Shown here piece after piece: positions 26,501 to 38,054 of a DNA stretch of 64,000 nucleotides. The notes under the pieces were generated by a model. It saw only the letters and a list, made by a program, of their open reading frames with translations. It was not told the DNA's origin and ran no database searches. This DNA comes from Phaffia rhodozyma. Its lineage: Eukaryota > Basidiomycota > Tremellomycetes > Cystofilobasidiales > Mrakiaceae. Both the position numbers and the translations under genes were made by a program. Each line of letters opens with the position of its first letter. The stretch's first letter is position 1. The DNA lies in assembly GCA_014706385.1 (NCBI GenBank), contig JACGZH010000003.1:496001-560000 (forward strand), written 5' to 3'.

Positions 26501-29500
26501 ATTTTGAGTCGAGAGATACGTCACAATAGTTAATACTTAGACCGTGAATGAGCTGAGATAGAAAAGAGATACAAACCTCATCCCAGCTTTTATTCCAAAC
26601 GCCCTAGCCTCGTAGCTAGGACTCGCAATCTCACTTGTACTCTGTCTTCCACCTGTCAGCGAATGACAGACCACCACTGGTCTACCTCTCAACGCCTTCC
26701 TCTCCTCTCCCGCCAAACCGACAGAAACAAAGAAAGCGTCAAAGTCGCAATGCATGATGATCCTCTCTCCTCTTCCGGATCGCTTGACAGAGGTAGTGAG
26801 AGAAGCAGGTCGAGGAAGAAAAGAATCGGCCAAAGAATGAGGAGCTAAAACTCGCGAAACGGGGAGCGAGCGAGAGTCACACCGGGCCTGAGCGACAAGA
26901 ACTTTCAATTCAGCTTTCCAATTAGAAAGATGATGGAGCCTTTAGATGATGGCATATCCATTTTTTCGTTAGCACAACAAAAGACATATTAGGAAGAGAA
27001 ACCCTGTAGAACAAACCTGGATTTCCCATAGTATCCTTCCAAAAATGTTTCGCTCTGAGCTGTATGCCCTCTTCTCCACGCTGAATCTTGCATTAACTCT
27101 CTTGCCTGAGGATGCTCCTCATGCAAGGCATATCTAGTCATGGAATTGACTACAAGCGCACTCTTGGGAGATTTCAGGGTATCAACGTGACTTATCGACA
27201 CTACCTTCTCGGCGGGAGCGATTCCGACCAGAACAGGCTGAGGGTGAGTAGTTGGAAGTTGGGCTGGAGATTCAGTGGATTCTATCGAAGTCCGGGAAGG
27301 AACCGTGGACTGCTCAGCATGAGAAGTATGGGAGAGAGGGGAGGGAGAAACTAAAGTAGGGAGAGAAGTCGATGAAGCTTTGAAAGAAGAGACTGCCCGC
27401 CCATCGTTCTGTTTCTCTTCAGAGATAAGGTCTGACTCGATCCTTCTCATCTTGTCTAACATCATGAGAGCCCTCCTTTCCTCCTTCTCAATCTCAAGAT
27501 CCTCTAAGCACCGGGACTTTGTCGCCCCTAAAGGTGTTGATTGCAAGAGTGGTGGTGGTGACTTAAGGGCCCCCGTGAGATCTGTCCGCTTCATACCTAT
27601 ATCCACTTCATCTTCAAATCTGACTCTCCTCGTCCTCTTTTTTCTCTTTGCCTTTCCCTCCTCCCGCTCTGACCTCTCTCTACTGGTTGTTTTAGAGTTC
27701 TCTTTGAGACTCGTAGGACGAGGATCTGAGGGAATTATGAGAGTAGACGGTATACGCGCAGTCTTGAGAGAGCGATAGGTCTTTGGCTGAGTTGATATCG
27801 ATGTCTTATTGGAAGGCACCAGAAGAAGAGGATCATCATTGCTTAATTCGAGAGTTGTGCGTGGTGAAAGTTGGGAACGATTCTGGTCTCTAGCTCGATC
27901 ACGAGTAGAGGTGGGCTGGTCACGCGTCTTCACCAGGGAGGTTTGGGGCATATCCAGAGGGAGGCGATCGGTTGATAATGATTGATAAAGACGTAAAGAC
28001 CGGTCAGCCACTGTCGGGCGAGATGAAGGTTTTAATTTAGATGTGGGCTGATCTAGAAAGTCATCATCGTATGGGTTTGGTTGGACGGCGGCTCTCTGAG
28101 AGCGAGTAAGACTTCTAGCAGTCATCTCCAGACGAACCCGCTGGGACGAAAGACGGTGACTCATGCTTCTCTTCGTTCTCTTGTCAGCTTCTTCATCCGA
28201 AGCTGAGGATGAGGATGAAGAAGAGGAAGAGAAAGGATCAGCGCGTTTCTTTTTCTTCCCTTTCTCCTTCTTGCGTCGTAGATTCTTCCCCTTTCCCTTA
28301 AGTGAGTCTCCTTCCTTGGCGTGCTCCTCTTGTGAGTCTCTAGAATGCTCGAAAGAATCCATGACAAGCAACTCCTCCTCAACCTCCAGGTCCGTTACGG
28401 GTCGTATGATTTCCTGAGACACCCTTGTCTTCTCTTTTCTTACGAAAGAGGAGGGAGTCGTCCGAGGAGGACTGATATCCGTCTTCGCCAATATCAAAGA
28501 GGATGAGCTGCGATTTAACGAGGACGAAGATTGTTTTTTGAGAACTGTGAGGGTGTGTTTAGCGGATAAGTTTGCAGTGATAGAATCAGGCGATGGAGAC
28601 ATAAGAGATGGCTCAGTTATCAGCGGTTTGAGGGGTTGTTTGACTGGCTCGTAGTATTGACCAGAAAAGGATCGAATACTCCGTTGAGTAGTCAGTTGGC
28701 TTGGTTGAGTAGGTCGGGAGTTAGACGTAGATGTTGCTAGGGGTACAGGCCTCCAGCGATAATTCGACCAAGGAAGTCTAGATAGGTTACGTATGATGAT
28801 TTATGTTAGCTGTGAATGCTCTCGTCCGTCCATTACAACAAATTTTGGCTGGCAGACGCTACAGGAATAGACAAACAGTTTTCCAGCCTGAGTCGATTCA
28901 ACGATCCAACTGGGTGTCACGACTTTCCGGTGTTGAAACTCTTTGATCTGTTGCGAATGTGGTTGTTCTCATGCCGCTCGTCAGCATATATAGATTGCTG
29001 ATGAGAATAAAGCCGAAACTACGCGTACCTTGGCAGGCGTCAGATTGGTCGCAACGATATGGGTCACTAAGCTCTTTCTGAGATAGAAACGACTGTCAGC
29101 TCTCGCACTAAGTGACTAGGGTAACGTGATACATGTCAGAAGTGTATGACAAACGTACTTATCTAAATAGGCGTGATACTCTCCCCCATGAGAGAGAAAC
29201 ATATCTCTGAGCTCTTGAAGAGAAGGCTGGACATAGCCATTAATCTGGTATGGTTCAAACGGCATCAGATCAACGTATGTCGAGAAGCAGGTGCAAATAA
29301 TTACAGATCGAATGACTTACATATATAGCCAGACCTTTAAAGATCTGAGGCACTCCATCCTGCCTAGTCTGAGCGATCTCTCTGTTCTGTAACTGTAGCT
29401 TCATCCGTTTGTTCTTCATGTAGTCTCCGACCTCTCCAAATCTACTGGGAGCGTAGGCCTTGAGCTCATACTCCTCTAACTTGTTCAGTGGCCGTTTTGA

Positions 29501-29746
29501 CGTCAGCACCGGGCCAGCTGGTTTCAACAGCGGCAAAGGAGCGGCTGATCGAACAGGAAAGCAAGGAGGAAGAACAGGACTAGGAGACGATGGATCGGTC
29601 GGCACGCTGGTTGAGGAAGATGTCCGCTTGGCCGGTGGTAGAGTCGGAGGGGACAAAGGAAGAGCGGCGAGGGCGCGTTCAAAGGACGAGCTCTGAGAGC
29701 TGAAATTGAACGGATCACATGGTCCCTGGGAGCCCTGGGAGCCCAT
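23568..29746 (-). CDS. REV1: Translesion polymerase REV1 (dCMP transferase)
   Basis: This Y-family enzyme inserts dCMP opposite lesions and recruits Pol zeta. Domains in order are a Pro/Ser-rich N-terminus (MGSQGSQGPCDPF at 29746) and a BRCT domain (FKGLAIYINGYVQPS, GGEYHAYLDKKSLVTHIVATN, KVVTPSWI, 28750-29340). A linker of more than 500 residues (26990-28720) follows and is Ser/Lys/Arg-rich. Then come FLEGYYGKSRLHHLSNWKAE and the catalytic core: IIMHCDFDAFFVSVGL, GGRQSTSEIASPSYEARAFG, then SIDEALMEV with the active-site Asp/Glu (26230-26270). The fingers and little-finger exons run to 25000. The last 479-codon exon holds ubiquitin-binding-motif-like LAQLPSSMIRELYPQW and a REV1 C-terminal domain (REIISSWVDTEG to LSWWEYEL). 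The stop is at 23568. An alternative upstream exon starts at 29990 (MTRTQKDDLSLSQ) and splices in phase. The total of about 1,600 or more residues is unusually long. Confidence 0.93.
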
Positions 29747-29871
29747 TCCAAGAAGGATTTGGTTCGCCTGATGAGCCAGCTGTTCAATTTAGGTATTAGA
29801 AGTCAGCAGAGGAGAAGATAAAAGAAGGCGAGGTATGAGGAGGAAGAGAACCCGGGCTACTCTGCGTCTCG

Positions 29872-29915
29872 ACGCGTCCGAGCAGGTCAGACGCGTCTGC
29901 AGGTAAATGACGCGT
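29872..29915. promoter_or_regulatory. Three ACGCGT (MCB-like) sites at 19 bp pitch upstream of REV1
   Basis: The palindrome ACGCGT occurs at 29872-29877, 29891-29896 and 29910-29915, start to start exactly 19 bp. ACGCGT is the MluI cell-cycle box bound by Mbp1/Swi6 (MBF) to drive G1/S genes, including DNA replication and repair genes. The cluster lies 126-169 bp upstream of the REV1 ATG at 29746, or inside intron 1 if the ATG at 29990 is used. Factor identity is inferred. Confidence 0.6.
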
Positions 29916-29990
29916 CGATCCGTCCGTTGCTTGGAGTGGGCAGACCATCACCTGAGAGAGAGATAGATCATCTTTCTGTGTTCTGGTCAT

Positions 29991-30432
29991 TCAGCGAACT
30001 TGGATCACACCGTTAAAACATGCTGACTTAGTTCCTATTAAATCGTATCAGAGATCATATACTGAAACAGCTGAGCGCACGTAAACCGAATACCCTTAGG
30101 TGTCATCCGGCTAGCCTGCTCGTTGTTAGTCTTTCTCATTGTTTCTCCTCGTCAAACTTCGAATCGATTCATGTCTCCTTGCTTCTCTTCTCATCTGATC
30201 ACTGCTGTGGTTCTTGCTCGCTGTTTACCGTATCTATACTTAAGATATCAAGGCAGGCCTTCTACCATTAACAGTCAAATGGCTAGTAAGGTGACGTTAA
30301 CCCTAACAGTAATAGGGCCGGTCCCACGAACTTTGCCGTGCGGGCGATCTGACAGAGACTTTCAATGCGGCTACCTCTTCTCTCCACTTACCCACACATA
30401 GAGCATCTAAACACTTTTGGGCACCTCTCAAC
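29991..30432. promoter_or_regulatory. Divergent REV1/VPH1 promoter interval
   Basis: This 442 bp interval has a pyrimidine-rich leader on the VPH1 side. It carries a telomere-repeat-like AACCCTAA box at 30299-30306, about 127 bp upstream of the VPH1 ATG. No coding sequence is recognised. Confidence 0.45.
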
Positions 30433-33400
30433 ATGGCGACTCAATACCCTTCTCTCTTCCGTTCGTCTCAGGGTCTTGGTCTGTGTCTGTTGACTCTTTT
30501 TGGCTGACCCGGATGGTTGTGTTTGGGTGTGACACTCTACAGGATCGGAAGAGATGTCCCTCATCCAGCTCTTTATCCCTGGAGAGGTGCGTTTGCCATC
30601 TCTTTCTTTTTCTTTTCTTCTTTTCTCGTCGATCACACCAGCCATGAAGAATGAAGCTTATAAACCCACTCTCCGGTCTAATGCTTCCCATATAGGTTTT
30701 ACACGATACTCTCAGTGAGCTAGGAGAAATGGGAAACGTACAGTTTAAGGATGTGAGTCGAGCTATTTCGGCTTCGCTCCAATCCGTGATGATTTTTCAC
30801 GAAACAGAGTGGCCTTTGGTGGACGCTTTAAGAGAGTTTTACCGCAAGTTTGACTATGTCTCTGCAACTGAGAGTCTTTGGAAAGCTCATATGCTCTCTT
30901 TTTCGATTCAAATCTAGCTCAACCCTGAGGTCAACGCGTTCCAGCGATCTTTTGTCGGTGACGTTCGTCGACTGGACGAGATGGATCGACGGCTCCGACT
31001 GTTCAGTAATCAAATCGATACCGTCTCCCAACCTCCTATCCATGTTCCCTCCCTAGCATCCATTCCTCCCTTCACTACAGTTGGGCCTCGAGGCCCCCAG
31101 GCCATCGATGAGCTCGATCTCAAGCTGCAGGAGCACGAAGGCCGGTTGGCTCAGATGAACAGCTCGTGGGAAGCTTTGGTCAAGAAGCAACGAGAGTTGG
31201 AGGAGGCCAAGTGCGTTCTCCGGGAAACCGCTGTCTTTTTCCAAAACGTTCGTCCATTCTATCAGTTGATATTAACCTCCCATCTTGCGTGGCGATCGAT
31301 GGAGCTGACATCAAACACACTGTGGCGATCTTCTTGTTTGGATACTTCAGGCTGAAGGTCGACAGCCGGAGATTCGTTCCTCTTTCGAAAACGACGAGGG
31401 TACCGCCCCTTTGCTCCACCGATCATCTTCTGACTTCCATCCCAATGAGGTCTCGCAAGGTGTTGCTGGTGGATACGGTTATGATCTGGAGTTCGTATCC
31501 GGAACGATCGATCGAGCCCGTATGGCGACCTTTGAGCGAATCCTCTGGCGAGTCCTTCGAGGAAATCTTTACATGAACTACGCCGAGATCGACCAGCTCT
31601 TTGTCGATCCGATTACCTCGGAAGAAACCCGAAAGAACGTTTTCATCATCTTCGCCCACGGATCCGAGCTCTTGACCAAGATCCGAAAGGTTGCAGAGAG
31701 TATGGGTGGAACTCTGTACCCTGTTGACTCTAACCCTGATCTAAGGAACAACGCACTGAGGGAGGTTGAAGGCAGACTGGAAGATCTCAACACGGTCGTT
31801 TGGAACACAAGTCAGACCAGACGGGTTGAGTTGAGCAAGATTGCCGAGGGACTGAACGCCTGGAAGGATGCTGTCCAGAAGGAGAAGGCAGTCTATCAGA
31901 CGATGAACTTGATGAGCCGAGACTCCAGAAAGCAGACTTTGGTTGCCGAAGGTTGGTGTCCTACCAGAGACATCACCGCTATCCAGCTAGCGTTGCGAAG
32001 GGCTGCGGTTCGTCCCTTCTTCTTTTGAGCAAACAATCTGAACGCACTCGAGCTTACCATATTCGCCTTTCCTCTGATTTTGATAGGAAACCGCCAACAC
32101 TTCAGTCCCTGGAATCTTGTATGAGCTTCGAACTCACCAGAAGCCTCCTACTTTCCATCGAACGTCACCCTTCACCGAGGCTTTCCAGACCATCATTGAC
32201 TCGTATGGTGTGGCCACTTATCAAGAGGTCAACCCCGGTCTTTTCACTGTGACCACGTTCCCTTTCTTGTTCGCTGTCATGTTTGGAGATCTTGGACACG
32301 GTTTCCTTGCCTTCCTCGTTGGGCTGTTCATGGTTCTTAACGAGAGGAAACTCTCAAAGGCTGGGTTGGGAGAGATTTTCGAAACCTTCTTCTTGTGAGT
32401 CTTTGATGCCGGTGCGTTGGAAGATGTAAACCCGATCTGACCACTGCTGCTACCCCTTTACCTGAAATCATAGTGGCCGATACATCATTCTTTTGATGGG
32501 AGTCTTCTCCATGTTCACTGGTCTGATGTACAACGACATCTTCTCCAAGTCAATGACCATCTGGCAGTCCGGCTGGGAGTGGCCCAAAGGAAACGGCACT
32601 ATTGAGGCAATCCAAACGGGCGTGTATCCCTTCGGATTGGACCCTGCTTGGCACGGAACCGATAACGCGTTGGTGTTCACTAACTCATACAAGATGAAGA
32701 TGAGTATCATCCTTGGAGTTATCCACGTGAGTTTTTTCTTTCGTGGTCTCTGATCTTTCTCATTCAACAAAGACCATTTGACTAACCGACCGCCTTTTTT
32801 ATTTTTCTAGATGACCTTTGCCATCTGTCTTCAAGTTCCCAACCACCTTCATTTCGAGGATTATATCAGTATCTACGCCGAGTTTGTTCCCCAAGTCTTG
32901 TTCATGATGTCCATCTTTGGATATCTCGTGATCTGCATCATCTACAAATGGGCCACCGACTGGACTCAGCCTGGAATGAACTCCCCCCCTGGTCTGCTCA
33001 ACATGCTTATCTACATGTTCCTCTCGCCGGGTAACTTGGATCCCTCCGAGCAGCTCTTCGCGTACCAGGGTCCCCTTCAGGTGTTCTTACTCCTGTTGGC
33101 TCTGGTGTGTGTGCCGTGGATGCTGTGCTTGAAGCCTTACCTTTTGCTCAAGGAACAGAAGAAGCCTAAGGACGAGGGATATCAAAGTATCTCCAACCGA
33201 TCAGCTGGTGATGGAGCGGAGCCCAGAGAGTCGATTGAGCAGGAAGAGGAGGAGGAAGGTAATGGTCATGCTATGGCTGAGCAGATGCAGGAGGAGGAAG
33301 AGCACGGTCATGATGCCGGGGAGATCATCATCCACCAAGTCATTCACACCATCGAGTTCTGTCTTGGATGTATCTCCAACACAGCTTCTTACCTTCGACT

Positions 33401-33704
33401 GTGGGCTTTGTCGCTCGCTCACGCCCAGCTCTCCGAGGTTCTCTACCAGATGACGCTGGAGAACGCCTTCCCGGCAGACGCTAAATCGACCGGCGCCGGA
33501 GCGACCTTGTTCTTGGTGTTTATGTTTGCCGTTTGGTTCACCCTCACTCTCGTCATTCTTTGCATTATGGAAGGTCTCTCTGCCTTCTTGCACGCCCTCC
33601 GACTTCACTGGGTCGAGGCAAACGGAAAGCATTATATGGCCGGTGGATACGCTTTCACTCCTCTCAGCTTCGCCGCCCTTAACCAGGTGACCGAGCAGGA
33701 GTAA
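30433..33704 (+). CDS. VPH1: V-ATPase V0 subunit a
   Basis: This is the proton-translocating stator subunit of the vacuolar H+-ATPase. Exon 1 (MATQYPSLF) splices after a C at the end of the Phe codon to give [17 protein letters not shown] (30433-30590). The cytosolic N-terminal half continues with [39 protein letters not shown], and a coiled-coil hairpin (31100-31900). Typical a-subunit blocks include [20 protein letters not shown] and GWCPTRD. The membrane half has [35 protein letters not shown], and [19 protein letters not shown] across an intron. An acidic loop rich in EEEEE and HGHD follows. The essential-arginine helix [20 protein letters not shown] is near 33385-33445. The end is [14 protein letters not shown] 33702-33704. 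Only one a-subunit gene is seen here, so Vph1 versus Stv1 localisation cannot be decided. Confidence 0.94.
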
Positions 33705-34425
33705 GAAGCAGCGGTCTGAGCTAACCTGCCATTCTCTTTCATCATTGTTATTTGAATTCTATTAAATGATGTCACTGCCCTTCCCTTTTTCTTTTTCTTC
33801 TTCTGATACTTTTCTTCCTCCCGAACCATTGCACATTTTGTTTTCTCCTCCTGTTAGTATACGTCGTTACCCTCGTATGATCGCTAGACATGTGTTTCCC
33901 ACCAAATCCCACTTTACAATCTCCTCTTGCGCCAGGCAAACAAGCCAGAGAAAGTGGCTAATCCGGATACAGTTCGAGGAAATTGATAAAGAAAACGCAA
34001 GCAGGCCCAAATTCTAGACATTCGGATCAGAGGAAAACCAAAAAAAAGGAAGAAGAAAGGCTGAAAAGAGGTGATACGCAACAGAACACGCAAATGGGTG
34101 ATTGATGGGATGGAAAATAGAGAGGATGACGTCCGAGATGGATATGGGAGATTATGACGAGATGAAAAGACGAAGTTAAAATTATGAGGAAGTGTAGGAA
34201 GATGATGGGAAGGAAGCTCTCAGTTAAGAACAATGTAATGGAAGATGAGAAGAAGAAGAAAAAAGAAGCAGAGAAAAGGAAACACGGAATAGAAAGAAAA
34301 CATATTTGGCAGATAAGGCCCTCTTTTCATATCATCCAACCTATTCATATTTCACCTTGCCTCCTATTTTAAGAGACCAACCCGTCTCATCCCTAAACCT
34401 TCCAATCGACAAGTCAGACGCCCGA
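33705..34425. other. Convergent intergenic gap VPH1/GT69
   Basis: This 721 bp gap lies between converging stop codons. The first third is pyrimidine-rich and the rest is strongly purine-rich (GA/AAG runs, 34030-34300). It probably comprises two 3' UTRs. I see no supported gene. Confidence 0.45.
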
Positions 34426-36462
34426 TCACATCTTGAACGATCGATCGTGCTTGATGGTGACAGCCTTTTCCGTGAACGAGTAGTCTTCCATCTTTTCCCA
34501 GATCGGGTCGACATCCGGTCCATCGAGATCTCCTGCTCCATCCCAACCCCAACACCAGACGTACTCGGGGTTCTTCTCAAACTGAATCAAATCCGTCTCC
34601 TCCTGTGTGAAAAGTCGGTCGTGGGGTCCGTACCACGTTCTGTCCTGTGGATCCGTATGAGGATCGTCTGGTAGACCTCCCAATCGCTTGTATCCTCGGA
34701 TAGCTGTCAGGTTTCGTCGATCAGGATGAATAATAGGGTATACTTTGTTGTCGTAGGCGAGCTTCACTCGAGGAACCATCAAAATTCGACCATAACCGGC
34801 GTTGGTGTAATCGTTACAGATGAGCGAACATTCTGAAGCACTACACTCGTTCGAGTCCAGATTTGCCATTCTAAATTTCACAGGGGGCATCATGTAGAGA
34901 GGGGCAGGATCCATGATGGCGATTCCGTTCCAGCACGACTGGACCTGGAGAGGCAGGTGATTCTGGAATCGGTAGGCCGAATCGGTATGGTGGAAGACCG
35001 ACTCGAACGGCTCGTTCTCCAAAGCGGTTCCGTTGATATCTCGGGCAACCCAGTTGTCGTAAAAGACGGGGGCTCCGATATCCTCGTGGAACATGTAGTC
35101 TGACGCACACGTGATACCGGCGTTCTGTCGTCTACTCTGCCAGATCAGCTCCAGTAAATCATCCACACAGGGAAGGATATCATTCATGAACACGATCGAG
35201 TCAAACTTTTCATCGTTGTTCTCTCTGAGCTCGTGAAGCGGGACGAGCGCGGCGTTTCGAACCTCAGCCAAGTACTCGATTCGGTGGTTAAACTTTCCTC
35301 TCGTTCGCATGGACGATCGAATTTCGACTCGGAGTCCAGCTGTGCCGGCTAGAGCATCAAAGATCTTGAGGAGTGCCTTGGTCTGATCGGTCGAACCGTT
35401 CTCGTAGATTGACACATATACATTGTGGTAACCAAGGATGGCGGCCACTCTAAACAAAGTCGCAAAAATGTCGGGAATGACGTCGAACGAATTGTACAAG
35501 TTGATTGCGAAAAAGTACTTGTGCTTTTGACCAGAGAGATCTCGCTTGACATATGACCTCCCGCTTTCATCATCATCCTTATCATACTGTCGGTTGGAAG
35601 ACAGGCCGTACTCACCCCCCGTGGGCTTGACAGGCTTCGCTCCCCAACCGGACAGCCAGCCACCAACCCTGTTCCAAGACTTTTTCTTCACAAACAAAGG
35701 CTCGTACCGCTTGAGGGCCTGAGCGACGTAGATAGGTTGAGCGTGCCGCGTGCACTGCGTAGTGTGATGGGGAGAGAGAGTAGAAAGAAGCTCAAGGACT
35801 CGATGTCGCTGATCGAGTGTAGGAAGGCTAGGTTGATTACGGGCAGGCGCTCTACCAGATCCTGGATTCGGACGAGAATTCGAACGAGCTCCTGACCAAG
35901 ATTCTGCAGCTGGAGCCTTTTAGGACCGAAGATGTGAGTATGGTGGTAAGTTTCGAGTCAGTGACATGCCGGTCAAGGAGGCAGGTACCAAGGGTATTTT
36001 GTGTGTGTGAGAGACAGCAATGGGATCAGCTTTATTCAAAGAGGGGATCACGTGGCTTGCCTGGTATCACCCGGAAAGCAGAGAGGAAACATGAAGGGCA
36101 TACCTGTCGAGAAGAGAAGATCTATCAGATCGAAAGAAAGCGAAGGATGGGTCGAAGGGCCAGCCCGAACGGATACAAGCAGAGAGGAAGATCCCGAAGA
36201 CAAAGACGCCAAAGAAGAAGATGCCGATGATGAGACCGGCACGAAGAGAACGGAAGAGATAGGTGAGCGTTGTTCATACGCATACAGTCTGTCGATTTGA
36301 CTTGCGATGAGACGACAACAAGATGGCTAAAGAACAGAATAAGATATATACAAAAAAAAGAAAGAAAAAACGTACGTTGGCAAACAGAAGCCCGACGAGA
36401 ATTCCGATGAGGAGAGATGTCGCCGTCGGCAACCGACGCCAAACTGCCGTCAAGGGTGCCAT
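34426..36462 (-). CDS. GT69 (CAP59/CMT1-type) alpha-1,3-mannosyltransferase
   Basis: This is a Golgi-type glycosyltransferase of the cryptococcal mannosyltransferase family, whose members are required for capsule or extracellular mannan. Exon 1 from ATG 36460-36462 encodes a short cytosolic end and a signal anchor (LLIGILVGLLFANV), so it is a type II membrane protein. A Ser-rich stem follows (about 36120-36245), then a third exon beginning near 35927 with QPIYVAQALKRYEP. The catalytic domain reads KHKYFFAINLYNSFDVIPDI, ILGYHNVYVSIYENGSTDQT, EYLAEVRNAALVPL, FDSIVFMNDILPCVDDLLEL, and CASDYMFHEDIGAPVFYDNW with WVARDINGTA. Toward the end is QVQSCWNGIAIMDPAP. It stops at SFKM, TGA 34426-34428. About 550-600 residues over three exons. 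Which acceptor or linkage it makes cannot be read from sequence. Confidence 0.85.
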
Positions 36463-37250
36463 CGTTCTCTACCGTGAAGAGAGAGAGGAGAAAGAAGAAA
36501 GAACGAGGATGGACACCTAGAGATGGGATTGCAAGGTGGAAGAGACAGAAACAAAGAAGTCGGTGAGCGGGACGAGGACGATGAGGGGAGGAGGTCTGAG
36601 CGTTAGGAGGAGGTGCATGCGTGCGTGCGTGCCTGTTGGGGGGGAGGAAACAGGGGCAAAAAAAAGGTCAAAGCGGATCGATAAGGCACAGACCTTGACC
36701 CGCCAGGGACCGGGAGCACTGCGCGTTGTGCCTTGATCTATCCGCAGCACATCCAGCGAAAGAGCAAACGAAAAAGAAAAACATTAGGCTCTCTTCTACT
36801 TGCACTCGGGCCAGCGTCAGGCTCGGCCGAACAAGGCCAAGACGACAGCCATGTCAGGCTCGGTACGCGTAGCCCGAATCCACACGCGTAACCATCCTCA
36901 TGTTTTTCTTTTTAGACCCAAAAGCTTACTCGATAGGATCGATTGTGGCTATGGCTCTTGTTCTCGCTCTCTTCTTCTTCTCTTCTCTTTCGCATCCATC
37001 CACATAAAAACATACAGAGCCAACGCATACCATACACATCCAATACATTCATCCTTTCCTTTCCTTTCTCCTTCTCGTCCTCGTCCTCGTTCATCTCCCA
37101 TAAGCTCTTCAGCACCCGTCCTTTCTTTTCAGACAGCCTGTTCCCTCCTTACGCGTCCTCCTTTCCTTTCCTTGCGACTTTGCCCAATTAATCTCTTTTT
37201 CAGATCTACATTCATCCACCCACCTATCCAGCCTATTCTTCCTCTCCGAG
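36463..37250. promoter_or_regulatory. Divergent GT69/CPL1-like promoter interval
   Basis: This 788 bp interval lies between head-to-head starts. It contains a (TGCG)n run near 36615-36635 and a G-run at 36640-36647. Two ACGCGT sites lie at 36865-36870 and 36884-36889, 19 bp apart, with a third at 37151-37156. A long C/T-rich leader (36950-37245) precedes the secreted-protein ATG. No gene is recognised. Confidence 0.45.
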
Positions 37251-38054
37251 ATGTTCTACTCTAAGATCACCGTCCTTTCTTTGGCCTGCCTTCTGCTCGC
37301 TCTTGCTCCCAGTCTCGTCCTCGCCCAGCCGGTTCACAAGCCAGCTGCCGGTTTGAACAAGCTGGCCTCGACAGACGCTACTCCTGTCGGTCCTGTCGTG
37401 GTTCCCCGAGCTCCTGCCCCGTCACGTCGGATGGGTAAGCGGTCACCGAAGCAGAAACCGATGCAGGCAAAGAATCAAAACTTTAGTCAGTTCCTTTGCT
37501 CGGCAGAGTCTCCGCTCGCCTGCCCGAACTTGGCCGCTGGGGAGAAGACGGTGAGCGACACAAAGCTCAAGACGCTGGCCAACTGGTTCAGCGTCGGGTT
37601 TGAGTGTATCGAGCCAAAGACCGAGCTCAAGAGCTGTGGTGGCTGTGTCACTATGGGTACAGGGTATGTCTGTTTACCATTCAAGCCACTATTCGATATG
37701 CTGTTCATCACCTTGTTAACAATAAACTGATGCACATCTTTTCCTCTTTGTTCTTCTCGTGGTCACAGGCAAGATTGCTCGGCTATCTCTCACGTTGACC
37801 AGGTCGGATGTGAGGAGGGACGATGTGTGGTTGCTTCCTGTGTCGAGGTTTGTCTATCCTTTCCCCTGTCCCTTTGATACGTTCGAGAGGCTTTCTTACC
37901 AACAACATCACCATCTGTCTTCCCGAGTCTCCAGGGATACTCAATCGGTCGGGACAACAAATCGTGTGTGAAGAAGGCCGGCGATGCTCCTATCGTTGCT
38001 GGTGCCGGAACGGCACGAAAAGGGCTCACCCGAAACGCTGCTTCCAGGCGATAA
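37251..38054 (+). CDS. CPL1-like / priA-like secreted cysteine-rich protein
   Basis: This is a small predicted secreted protein of about 205 residues. The N-terminus is a clear signal peptide (MFYSKITVLSLACLLLALAPS ending near VLAQP, 37251-37330). A Pro/Ala/Ser and basic propeptide-like stretch ends in GKRSP, which includes a possible Kex2 dibasic site. The cysteine domain follows: FLCSAESPLACPNL, GFECIEPKTELKSCGGC, then after an intron GQDCSAISHVDQVGCEEGRC with SCVEGYSIGRDNKSC. The stop is at 38052-38054. The C..C..C..CGGC..DC..C..GRC..C pattern is that of the CPL1-like domain widespread in basidiomycetes. It was first noted in priA (fruiting) and in Cryptococcus Cpl1, a secreted protein linked to capsule phenotype and host-cell signalling. 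A function here cannot be assigned. It sits head to head with the GT69 gene. Confidence 0.82.

Noticed and set aside
26989..28602. A 537-codon frame on the minus strand as a separate Ser/Lys-rich gene
   Set aside because: It splices in frame both to the BRCT exons upstream and to the REV1 catalytic exons downstream (GKSR to LHHLSNWKAE), so it is part of REV1.
29796..29990. REV1 start at 29990 as the primary model
   Set aside because: It is possible (MTRTQKDDLSLSQ splices in phase), but it would place the ACGCGT triplet in an intron. The ATG at 29746 is used as the conservative start and the alternative is noted.
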